Positions 53,305 to 61,204 of a DNA stretch of 64,000 nucleotides are shown here, piece by piece. How positions within the stretch are numbered: position 1 is the stretch's first letter; each line of letters opens with the position of its first letter. Source of the stretch: Stappia albiluteola. Lineage in GTDB: Bacteria; Pseudomonadota; Alphaproteobacteria; Rhizobiales; Stappiaceae. A model generated the notes under the pieces. It did not search any database, was not told where the DNA came from, and saw only the letters and a list, made by a program, of their open reading frames with translations. The stretch lies in contig NZ_JACFXV010000053.1 in assembly GCF_014050225.1 (NCBI RefSeq), positions 62,001 to 126,000 of the forward strand, given 5' to 3'. Both the position numbers and the translations under genes were made by a program.

Positions 53305-54534
53305 TCAGAAGGTGCGCTGGATGCGCAGCAGAGCTTCCAGTTCGTCAAACTCCGCATCGACGTCATCAAACTCGGTGCGGATGTATTCCACTTCCGCGCC
53401 GATCAGCAAGCCGCTGACCGGTTCCCACACGAGGTTGCCCTGCAGGAACAGCTGGTCGTGGTCGTAGACATCGCCGAACGGAACGTCGAAGTCGACGTAG
53501 GACACGTTGAACGACGAATTCCAGTGAGCCGACCAGTTGTGGAAGATACCACCGCCAACCTGGAAGCCTTCAACCGTCTCCAGATCATTGCCGGCGTTGT
53601 TCACGACAGCATCGACAACCGCGGTCGGCGACAGATACTGCGAAGCGCCATTCGCATAGACCGCCTGCAACGATACCGTATCGCCTTCCGCGAGGAACGG
53701 CAGGTTGTAGGTGATACCGCCGCCGATCGCGAAGCCGATTTCCGACTCTGCACCGGTGTTGGCCGTGGCATCGTTATTCCAGACCTGATGGATCGCGCCC
53801 ATGATCTGGGCGGAACCCCAACCTTGGTCGACGCGCAGGTTGGCGACGAAATCAGGCAGACGATGCCCGCCGTAGCGATCCGCAAGCGCGCTGCTGGCGG
53901 TCGTGATCGGAAGACCCAGGCTGCTGAGCTGCGCGATTCCGCTGCGGCGCTCCACGCCGTCCTCGACGGAAACCGAAGCCGAGAAACCGTCGCCGAAGGA
54001 GTAGGTGTAACCGAACAGGTTGATCGTCGCGTCCGAGAAACCGGCATCCAGAACGGAAGCGAAGGTGTCGCCGACGTAAAAGTCGAAGAAGGACGTGGTA
54101 CGGCCAGCCGTCAGGCCGCCGAACTGGATGAAGGCACGATCAAGCGTCACGCTGGCACCACTGCCGGTATCCTGCGTCACGAAGATTTCGGTGTAATTAC
54201 GCAGCAGACCGTATTCGGTCTGAGTACGGGCGTCGAGGCGGACATAGCCGCGAGCGCGCAGGGTGGTGCCGTCCTGATCGCGGTTTTGGAAGCCAGTGCT
54301 ACCGAACGGGAACGGATCATCGCCGAAGTTGCGAACGCGAAACTCGGTGCGGACGCGGCCGGCGACGCGCAGGCAGGTCTCGGTGCCAGGAAGATAGAAG
54401 AAGCTGGAACCGAAGGCATCGCAAACGCGAACGTAGTCGACAGGTTCCGGAGCCGCCGGAAGATCGGCAGCCTGAGCGCCGGAAACGGCGGCGGCAGCCG
54501 CGGCGGCACCCAGAAGAATGCTCTTGATGTTCAT
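53305..54534 (-). CDS. ropA: Porin, RopA/Omp2 (Porin_2) type, copy 1
   Basis: A 409-residue outer-membrane beta-barrel porin. A signal peptide (MNIKSILLGAAAAAAAVSGAQA) precedes DLPAAPEPVDYVRVCDAF and a conserved disulfide pair (C38 and the Cys in GTETCLRVAG). The C-terminal phenylalanine (RIQRTF) is the usual barrel-assembly signal. The first 42 residues are identical to copy 2; the middle differs strongly in loop segments. The gene resembles rhizobial ropA and Brucella omp2a/b, which also come as a pair. A terminator follows and a 506-base gap separates it from copy 2. Confidence 0.93.
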   Translation of the reverse strand: MNIKSILLGAAAAAAAVSGAQAADLPAAPEPVDYVRVCDAFGSSFFYLPGTETCLRVAGRVRTEFRVRNFGDDPFPFGSTGFQNRDQDGTTLRARGYVRLDARTQTEYGLLRNYTEIFVTQDTGSGASVTLDRAFIQFGGLTAGRTTSFFDFYVGDTFASVLDAGFSDATINLFGYTYSFGDGFSASVSVEDGVERRSGIAQLSSLGLPITTASSALADRYGGHRLPDFVANLRVDQGWGSAQIMGAIHQVWNNDATANTGAESEIGFAIGGGITYNLPFLAEGDTVSLQAVYANGASQYLSPTAVVDAVVNNAGNDLETVEGFQVGGGIFHNWSAHWNSSFNVSYVDFDVPFGDVYDHDQLFLQGNLVWEPVSGLLIGAEVEYIRTEFDDVDAEFDELEALLRIQRTF

Positions 54535-54904
54535 GTCCTGACCTTTTCAACTTGATTATCGTTGATTTTCAGCTTGCCTGGAGTCGGGAGGCGCCAGACA
54601 CGGGTCCCTAATATGCGAGGCGCTCGGCAAGCAACACTCACGTCAGTTTGATCTATGTCTTTGTTTTATATGTGTTGTTTTTAAGTCACGCCGAAAACGT
54701 GCTTATGCACAATACGCATTTCGAAAGATGCTGAAATTTGCCGAAGAGTGTTCGCATCGAGGGGAGCCGCAGTGATCAATGCGCCCTCACAGCCGCACGC
54801 CCTTTCCGGGCGCTCCAACCGCGGTCGGTTTGAATTGCATCGCGCCGCCGCGCAGAAGGCAGGTTGGCAGGAAACAGAAAAAGGCAAGCTCGTTTTCACC
54901 CCCG

Positions 54905-54944
54905 GAAAAAGGGGAGGCCCGCTGGGTTGGACGCCAGCGGGCCT
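54905..54944 (-). terminator. Intrinsic terminator of porin copy 2
   Basis: AGGCCCGCTGG and CCAGCGGGCCT form an 11-pair stem with an eight-base loop. On the minus strand it is followed by CCCCTTTTT, a proper T run. It lies about 97 bases after the copy 2 stop codon. Confidence 0.82.
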
Positions 54945-54993
54945 GATTGACTGAAAAGAGATCGACTAGAAAGCCGCCTGCCCTTCTCAGTAG

Positions 54994-55018
54994 GAGGCTG
55001 GGCGCTTGGCCCAGCCTC
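54994..55018 (-). other. Second hairpin between the porin genes
   Basis: GAGGCTGGG and CCCAGCCTC form a nine-pair stem with a seven-base loop, 23 bases after the copy 2 porin stop. It lacks a T run and may be an mRNA-stabilising 3' structure ahead of the real terminator. Confidence 0.5.
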
Positions 55019-55040
55019 GTTTCCGATCCGGGTAGCCGGA

Positions 55041-56261
55041 TTAGAACGTGCGTTGGACGCGGAACACTGCGTCGAGCTGGTTGGTGCTGGAACCAACGTC
55101 GGGATCGGTGTGGGTGTATTCCAGTTCGGCGCCGATGATCAGGCCGCTGACTGGGCTCCAGACCAGGTTGCCGGCAACCTGGGCCTGCGAAAGGTCAACG
55201 AGGTTGGTCTCGTCGTTCTCGATCTCGCCGTAGCTCGACACGAGAGCCGACGACCAGTGCGAGGTCCAGTTGTGAAGGATACCGCCGCCGATACCCCAAG
55301 CCGTGGAGGTCTCGAGATCGGTGCTCGTCGCATTCAGAACGCCATCGACGTTGAAGTTCGGCGAAACGTACTTCACAGCGCCGTCGGCATAGGCAGCCTG
55401 CAGGGACAGGGTGTCGCCAGCAGCCAGGAACGGCAGGTTGATGGTCACGCCAGCACCGATCGCCCAACCCAGCTCGGAGTCAGCGGTATTGGCAACCGTC
55501 AGACCGGATGCGGCACGGTCGTTCCACACCTGGTGCAGGGCACCCATGACCTGGGCCGAACCCCAGCCCTGATCGACGCGCAGGTTGGCGACGAAATCAG
55601 GCAGGCGATGACCGCCGTAGATGTCAGCAGCGGTGTTGACGCCACCGCCGCCAAGACGGCCGTAGATGTCGCCACGACGGGTCACGCCATCTTCGATCGA
55701 AGCCGAAGCCGAAAGACCATGGCCGAAGGAGTAGGTGTAGCCGAACAGGTTGGTCGTCGCGTCCGAGAAGGCCTCCGACTGGATCGCACCGAAGGTGTCG
55801 CCGGTGTAGAAGTCGAAGAACGACGTGATGCGACCGGCGGTCAGGCCGCCGAACTGGATGAAGGCGCGATCGAGGGTCAGGCCAGCGGAGCCGCCGGTAT
55901 CCTGCGTGACGAAGATTTCGGTGTAGTTGCGCAGCAGGCCGAACTCGGTGTTCGTGCGGGCGTCAAGGCGGACATAGCCGCGAGCGCGGAGCGTGGTGCC
56001 GTCCTGATCGCGGGTCTCGAAACCGACCGTGCCCGGGACCGGATCGTCAGCGAAGTTGCGGACGCGGAACTCGGTACGGACGCGGCCGGCAACGCGCAGG
56101 CAGGTCTCGGTGCCCGGGATGTAGAAGAAGCCGGTGCCGAAAGCGTCGCAAACGCGAACGTAGTCGACGGGCTCCGGAGCGGCCGGAAGGTCGGCAGCCT
56201 GAGCGCCGGAAACAGCGGCGGCAGCCGCGGCGGCACCCAGAAGAATGCTCTTGATGTTCAT
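55041..56261 (-). CDS. ropA: Porin, RopA/Omp2 (Porin_2) type, copy 2
   Basis: A 406-residue outer-membrane porin and tandem paralogue of the gene downstream. The signal peptide is identical, and the first 42 residues match copy 1 exactly. Blocks such as the AADLPAAPEPVDYVRV and TTLRARGYVRLDART segments are identical, while surface-loop regions (GGGVNTAADIYG, VANTADSELG) diverge. The C-terminus ends in RVQRTF. The DNA of the 5' part is also nearly identical between copies, the pattern expected from gene conversion. Two hairpins and a T run follow. Both porins transport small hydrophilic solutes; their selectivity may differ. Confidence 0.93.
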   Translation of the reverse strand: MNIKSILLGAAAAAAAVSGAQAADLPAAPEPVDYVRVCDAFGTGFFYIPGTETCLRVAGRVRTEFRVRNFADDPVPGTVGFETRDQDGTTLRARGYVRLDARTNTEFGLLRNYTEIFVTQDTGGSAGLTLDRAFIQFGGLTAGRITSFFDFYTGDTFGAIQSEAFSDATTNLFGYTYSFGHGLSASASIEDGVTRRGDIYGRLGGGGVNTAADIYGGHRLPDFVANLRVDQGWGSAQVMGALHQVWNDRAASGLTVANTADSELGWAIGAGVTINLPFLAAGDTLSLQAAYADGAVKYVSPNFNVDGVLNATSTDLETSTAWGIGGGILHNWTSHWSSALVSSYGEIENDETNLVDLSQAQVAGNLVWSPVSGLIIGAELEYTHTDPDVGSSTNQLDAVFRVQRTF

Positions 56262-56712
56262 GTCCTGACCTTTTCTGATTTTTGTCAGCTAGCGAATGTC
56301 ACGAGCCCGCTCGCCGCGAAGCTCATGCAGATTTGTAGGGCTACGCTTGCCGGACTTGCAATCGTCGGTTTCTCCGAAATGCGAAGCTTTTAAGTGCTGT
56401 TGCACTAAAGTCACAAAAATGGTTGCCTTTACACGCAATTGGGTTGCCATTGCCGGCGCGCGAAACCCGAGCTATGCTCCGCTTATCTAATTGATTTTTA
56501 TACATATTAAGTAGCCCGACAGGCGAGTATCGAGGCTACGCATTCGCAATTTCTCGCGACTGTGTAACAACACGCTCGTTGTCGACCTCGAAGGCCCGGC
56601 GCTGCATGCAACGCGGCTCAAGTCGCATCGGATCAGGCGAAAAGCTGTCGAGAACGGAGAATCGTCATCGCGTTCTGGTGGCATTACACGTTTTATGATT
56701 TGACGGGGGGAT
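56262..56712. other. Promoter and spacer between porin copy 2 and tRNA-Leu
   Basis: The 451-base stretch contains the porin leader (ATGTCCTGACCTTTTC type) and an AT-rich block around 56490-56520 (ATTGATTTTTATACATATTAAG) that may hold the tRNA terminator or a porin promoter. An AGTGC/GCACT hairpin lies near 56395. No believable gene or repeat is present. Confidence 0.4.
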
Positions 56713-56797
56713 TGGTGCGGACGACGGGACTTGAACCCGTATGCCTTGCGGCGGCAGATTTTAAGTCTGCTGTGTATACCAGTTCCACCACGTCCGC
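56713..56797 (-). tRNA. tRNA-Leu (anticodon UAA)
   Basis: The minus strand folds to a standard tRNA: acceptor GCGGACG with CGTCCGC, discriminator A and an encoded CCA end; anticodon stem GCAGA/TCTGC with loop CTTAAAA, giving anticodon UAA; T arm CGGGTTCAAGTCCCG. The long variable arm (CGCCGCAAGGCAT) is expected for a class II leucine tRNA. Length 85 with CCA. Confidence 0.95.
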
Positions 56798-57021
56798 GAC
56801 CGATGCCGGGACAAGCACCGCATGACGGCCTGCTCCCGGTCTGAAGGCTTCATTGCTCTAACCGTCCCGCATTGCGCGCACAAGAGCCTTGGCTTGCGGC
56901 ATTATCGCAAACAAATCGATTTGCGACTGAATTTCGCGCCGATTGGCGTTATATGACGGACAAACGAAACAGGCTCGACTTGGCCGGGCGATATGCGCGC
57001 CGGCCTCATGACGGACATCCA

Positions 57022-57843
57022 ATGGTAACCTATATCGACGCAGCGACCGCACCCCTGAAAAACACAGGCCAGGTGCGGCTCTATGGCCCGGACGACTTCG
57101 CGGGCATGCAGCGCGCGGGCCAACTGACGGCCCTTTGCCTCGACCGACTGGCGGAACTGGTCAAGCCGGGCACGACGACCGAGGAGATCGACGATTTCGT
57201 CTATGATTTCGCAATGTCGAACGGCGCCCTGCCCGCCACGTTGAACTATCGCGGCTATATGAAGTCCTGCTGCACATCGATCAACCACGTGGTCTGTCAT
57301 GGCATCCCCAACAACAAGCCGCTGAAGGAAGGCGACATCGTCAATATCGACGTGACGCTGATCGTCGACGGCTGGCACGGCGATTCGAGCCGCATGTATC
57401 CGGTGGGCCGGGTCAAGCGCGCTGCCGAGCGGCTGATGGAAGTGACCTACGAATCGCTCCTGCGCGGGATCGAAGCAGCGCGTCCAGGCAATACGACCGG
57501 CGATATCGGCGCGGCGATCCAGGCCTATGTGGAAGCCGAACGCTGCTCGGTGGTGCGCGATTTCTGCGGCCACGGCGTCGGGCGGCTTTTCCACGACACG
57601 CCGAACATCCTTCACTACGGCCGCCCTGGCGAGGGCGTGGAGCTGAAGCCCGGCATGATCTTCACCATCGAACCGATGGTGAATCTCGGCCGCCCGCACG
57701 TGAAGGTGCTGTCCGACGGCTGGACGGCGGTCACGCGCGATCGCTCGCTTTCCGCCCAGTACGAACACTCCATCGGCATCACATCCGAAGGTTGCGAGAT
57801 CTTCACCCTTTCACCTGCAGGTCTGGACAAGCCGGGCCTTTAG
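57022..57843 (+). CDS. map: Methionine aminopeptidase, type I
   Basis: A 273-residue enzyme that removes the initiator methionine. Metal ligands are in [18 protein letters not shown] (two Asp), [13 protein letters not shown] (His), FTIEPM (Glu) and QYEHSIGI (Glu). The N-terminal SH3-binding and zinc extension of some Map proteins is absent, as is usual in rhizobia. The ATG at 57022 gives the normal length; in-frame ATG codons at 56872 and 56953 would add 50 or 23 residues with no family match. radC follows 59 bases downstream on the same strand. Confidence 0.95.
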   Translation: MVTYIDAATAPLKNTGQVRLYGPDDFAGMQRAGQLTALCLDRLAELVKPGTTTEEIDDFVYDFAMSNGALPATLNYRGYMKSCCTSINHVVCHGIPNNKPLKEGDIVNIDVTLIVDGWHGDSSRMYPVGRVKRAAERLMEVTYESLLRGIEAARPGNTTGDIGAAIQAYVEAERCSVVRDFCGHGVGRLFHDTPNILHYGRPGEGVELKPGMIFTIEPMVNLGRPHVKVLSDGWTAVTRDRSLSAQYEHSIGITSEGCEIFTLSPAGLDKPGL

Positions 57844-57902
57844 ATCGAAACATTGCCTCCGGCCGGCAGGCAACGAGCCTGCAAGCAAGCTGGGGGAGCA
57901 CC

Positions 57903-58613
57903 ATGGACCTGGAAACAGTCGAGGATGGGGCCGGCGGCGCCAGGCCGCATTATGCCGGCCATCGCGAACGCCTGCGCGACCGCTTTCGAGATCATGGCGC
58001 CGACGCGCTGCTCGACTACGAACTCCTGGAACTGATCCTGTTCGCCGCGATCAAGCGGGCGGACACCAAGCCGATCGCCAAGGCGCTGATTGCCCGTTTC
58101 GGCTCGTTCGCCGAAGTGCTGGCCGCGCCGCGCCAGCGGCTGCTGGAAGTGAAGGGCGTCGGCGAGCGGGCCGTCGATGAGATCAAGATCGCCCAGGCGG
58201 CCGCCCAGCGTTTCCTCAAGGGCCAGGTTTCGGCGCGCAAGTCGCTTTCCTCCTGGGGTGCGGTGATCAACTACGTCAAGGCCGCGATGGCCTATGCGGA
58301 GCGGGAGGAATTCCGCATCCTGTTTCTCGACAAGAAGAACGGGCTGATCGCGGACGAAGTGCAACAGCGCGGCACGGTGGACCACACGCCTGTCTATCCG
58401 CGCGAAGTAGTGAAACGCGCGCTGGAACTTTCGGCAAGCGCGCTTATCATCGTGCACAATCATCCTTCCGGCGACACCACCCCGTCGCGCGCGGACATTC
58501 AGATGACCAAACAGATTTCGGACATTGCCGGTGCGATGGGGATCATCCTCCACGACCACATCATTGTCGGCCGCGACGCTCATGCCAGCTTTCGCAGCCT
58601 ACAACTACTTTAA
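57903..58613 (+). CDS. radC: RadC family JAMM-domain protein
   Basis: A 236-residue protein with an N-terminal helix-hairpin-helix region ([28 protein letters not shown] and [15 protein letters not shown]) and a C-terminal JAMM/MPN+ metalloprotease-like domain. The JAMM motif is [18 protein letters not shown], with E preceding it in the [10 protein letters not shown] region and H/D ligands. RadC function remains debated. CTGGGGGAG precedes the ATG. It is the second gene after map. Confidence 0.93.
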   Translation: MDLETVEDGAGGARPHYAGHRERLRDRFRDHGADALLDYELLELILFAAIKRADTKPIAKALIARFGSFAEVLAAPRQRLLEVKGVGERAVDEIKIAQAAAQRFLKGQVSARKSLSSWGAVINYVKAAMAYAEREEFRILFLDKKNGLIADEVQQRGTVDHTPVYPREVVKRALELSASALIIVHNHPSGDTTPSRADIQMTKQISDIAGAMGIILHDHIIVGRDAHASFRSLQLL

Positions 58614-58792
58614 GCATTGAAATAATTTGGCCGGATCAAAAACAGGACGTTCAATTATATTATAAAACAAGCCTCTCCTACGTTAACGTAACATGAGTAA
58701 TTGCACGAGTAGGATTTTGCAGCAGGCAAGTTGCATTTCTTAAGCCGAGGCTGGCGGCTTGCCGTTTCGATACGGCATGAGGGTGCGTTTCC

Positions 58793-61069
58793 TTGGCCAG
58801 GAAGCAGAGCTTCGAATGTGAAGGAATGCAGGCAGACCTGCAGGCGACGCTCCGGTTCCGTCAGAGGCGAGCGCTACGCTATTCGCTCGTCCTGTTTGCA
58901 ACCGTCCTGGGCACCGTTTGCGGCGCGGCCGCGCTTGTCGTCTGGGCCGTCCAGTATTCCGACGCACGGTCGCAGGACCGGGAAGCTTCGCTCATCGAGG
59001 AGGCCATTGCCGAAGAGCAGTATCATCTGCGCAATGAACTGGAAGGCTATGCGTTTTCAACCCAGGCTTACGAGAACATAGACCAGCAATTTTCCGCCGG
59101 CTGGGTATTCGCCAACATGGCGGAGCCGCTCAACCAGTCGCATGGTCACGATGGCCTGATCGTCCTCGATCGCGGCGGACGCGCTGTCTTGACCTTCTAT
59201 GCCGGCGGAACGAGATCTCCTTCATTCTACACTTCTAAGCTGGAGCAGGAGCTCAAGGGACAGGTCTTCCAGATACAGGAGGCGTATCAGCGTGTCGTCG
59301 GCAAGAGGCGGCCGGAAGGCGATACGTTTTCGGACGGCCTGTCCGGCGTTTCCCGCTCAACGCTTCTGCTTCTCGATGGCCGACCGGCAATCGCCGCCGT
59401 TATGGCGGTCGTCCCGAAGCGCAATCGGGAGCCGCTGGCAATGGGTCTCCCCAGCATTGTGATTGCCCTGCGCCACATGGATGGCGATATGCTGCGCTCC
59501 ATCGGGCGTCGAACACAGCTTGCCGGCCTGGATCTGCGAAGCGGCGGACATGAGGGGATCGACGGCGTCGGCCTCCGGACCGCCGACGGCCGTGCCATCG
59601 GCAGTCTTGTCTGGCGGCGGGGCGAAAGCGCGTCCGAAATCCTCGCGACGCTGGCGCCGATCTTCGTCCTCGCCGGTATCATGATCCTCGGGATCACGGC
59701 GGCTGTCCTCGCGCGGGCCGTCCGCGCCAGCCGGGAACTGACCTACAGCGAGGCGCGCGCCCGACAGGCGGCGCTGCACGACCCGCTGAGCGGCCTGCCC
59801 AATCGCGCCTATCTCGATCGGCTGGCCCGCAAGAGGCTTGCTTCCGCATCCTCGAACGGCCGCGGCGTTTCGGCGCTCATCTATCTTGACGTCGATCATT
59901 TCAAGGAAGTCAACGATACGCTCGGCCACCCGGTGGGCGACCAGCTGATTCAGGAAGTGGCGCGCAGGCTGAGGCGGACCGTACGTGGCGGCGACGTCGT
60001 CGCCCGCATCAGCGGCGACGAATTCGTCATCCTGGTGGGCGAGCGCACCGACCGGAACGACATAGAACAAACCTGCGAGCGCCTGATCGCTTCCCTGAAC
60101 CGTGACCTGACTGTCGACGGCCGACGCCTGCCTACGACGGCCAGCATGGGGATTGCCCTCTTCCCGGAGCATGGCACCGACCTCACCCAGCTGCTGCGCC
60201 GTGCCGACATCGCCCTGTATCAGGCAAAGGAGCAGGGCCGGGATCGCTACGTCTTCTTCGAACCGGCGATGGACGAGGCGCTGAAAGTGCGCCGCAAGAT
60301 CGAGGAGGAGATGCGCGCCGGACTGGAGCGGGATGAATTCTTCCTCCTCTATCAGCCGATATTCACCAGCGACGGACGACGGATGGTCGGCGTCGAGGCG
60401 CTGGTGCGCTGGCACCATCCGGAGCATGGCGATCAACTGCCGGCTTTCTTCCTGCCGATCGCGGAGGAAAGCGATCTGATCTGGTCGATCGGCGCCTGGG
60501 TGCTCAAGACCGCCATGCGGGATGCCCTTGCCTGGCCGACACTCACCCTGTCGGTCAACGTTTCGCCGAGCCAGCTCCGCCATCCCGGCTTCGTGCCGTA
60601 TCTGAGCCGCTCGCTTGCGGAAACCGGCTTCCCGCGCGACAGGCTGGAGCTGGAAGTGACCGAAGCGGTGCTGATGGACCACACCGCCTCCGCAAAGCGA
60701 ATCGTCAACGAGCTGAAGGAACTCGGCATCGGTCTCGCGCTCGACGACTTCGGGACAGGTTATTCAAGCCTCAGCTATCTCCGGCAATTCCATTTCGACA
60801 AGTTCAAGATCGATCGCTCCTTCGTCACGCATGTGGAAACGGAGGCGGAATCGGCGGCGATCATTTGTTCGCTTGTGGGCCTTGGCGAAGCGCTTGGGAT
60901 GAAAATCACGGCGGAAGGCATCGAAACCCCGCAGCAGCACCGCTTTCTGCAGGCCGCGGGCTGCGACTACCTGCAAGGCTTCTATTTCGGCGAACCGATG
61001 ACCGCGGCGCAGGTCATGGAAACTTTCCACAGCCGCGCAAAACCGATGCCGCTCGCCGCAATCGCCTGA
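58793..61069 (+). CDS. GGDEF-EAL dual-domain c-di-GMP enzyme with periplasmic CHASE4-like sensor, copy 1
   Basis: A 758-residue membrane protein. Two membrane helices (about 29-50 and 285-310) enclose a periplasmic sensor that fits the CHASE4 family. A GGDEF domain follows, with motif SGDEF (from residue 407) in place of GGDEF, then an EAL domain with VEAL at 534-537 and the full LxxDDFGTGYSSLSYL signature. The SGDEF variant may reduce or abolish cyclase activity, though some SGDEF proteins are active. The EAL domain looks intact. A TTG start with GAGGG nine bases upstream was used; the ATG at 58826 is an alternative. Confidence 0.9.
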   Translation: MARKQSFECEGMQADLQATLRFRQRRALRYSLVLFATVLGTVCGAAALVVWAVQYSDARSQDREASLIEEAIAEEQYHLRNELEGYAFSTQAYENIDQQFSAGWVFANMAEPLNQSHGHDGLIVLDRGGRAVLTFYAGGTRSPSFYTSKLEQELKGQVFQIQEAYQRVVGKRRPEGDTFSDGLSGVSRSTLLLLDGRPAIAAVMAVVPKRNREPLAMGLPSIVIALRHMDGDMLRSIGRRTQLAGLDLRSGGHEGIDGVGLRTADGRAIGSLVWRRGESASEILATLAPIFVLAGIMILGITAAVLARAVRASRELTYSEARARQAALHDPLSGLPNRAYLDRLARKRLASASSNGRGVSALIYLDVDHFKEVNDTLGHPVGDQLIQEVARRLRRTVRGGDVVARISGDEFVILVGERTDRNDIEQTCERLIASLNRDLTVDGRRLPTTASMGIALFPEHGTDLTQLLRRADIALYQAKEQGRDRYVFFEPAMDEALKVRRKIEEEMRAGLERDEFFLLYQPIFTSDGRRMVGVEALVRWHHPEHGDQLPAFFLPIAEESDLIWSIGAWVLKTAMRDALAWPTLTLSVNVSPSQLRHPGFVPYLSRSLAETGFPRDRLELEVTEAVLMDHTASAKRIVNELKELGIGLALDDFGTGYSSLSYLRQFHFDKFKIDRSFVTHVETEAESAAIICSLVGLGEALGMKITAEGIETPQQHRFLQAAGCDYLQGFYFGEPMTAAQVMETFHSRAKPMPLAAIA

Positions 61070-61204
61070 CTATCTGCCGGCGCTCAGCTTTTCGCGCCAA
61101 CCGACTCAGCTGATGATCGCTTGTTATACGGAGCTTTAACTACTCTTGGCGGCACTTTGTTAAGCGGTCGATGACACTATGCGGGCGGTGGGGCGAGGTT
61201 CTGA

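Larger units (their letters stand above)
54535..55040. other. Region between the two porin genes
   Basis: Copy 1's leader and promoter lie at the left: ATGTCCTGACCTTTTC next to the start is also found before copy 2. AT-rich DNA at 54640-54690 is the likely promoter. The right part holds two hairpins: 54915-54944 (terminator of copy 2) and 54994-55018. A 68-codon frame here runs through the terminator and is not credible. Confidence 0.5.

Noticed and set aside
54748-54954. Plus-strand 68-codon frame between the porins
   Set aside because: It runs through the terminator of porin copy 2 and has no ribosome-binding site or similarity.
53251-56713. Possible insertion sequence around the porin pair and tRNA
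   Set aside because: No transposase or integrase, no terminal inverted repeats and no duplicate of the tRNA end; tandem duplication of the porins explains the repeats.
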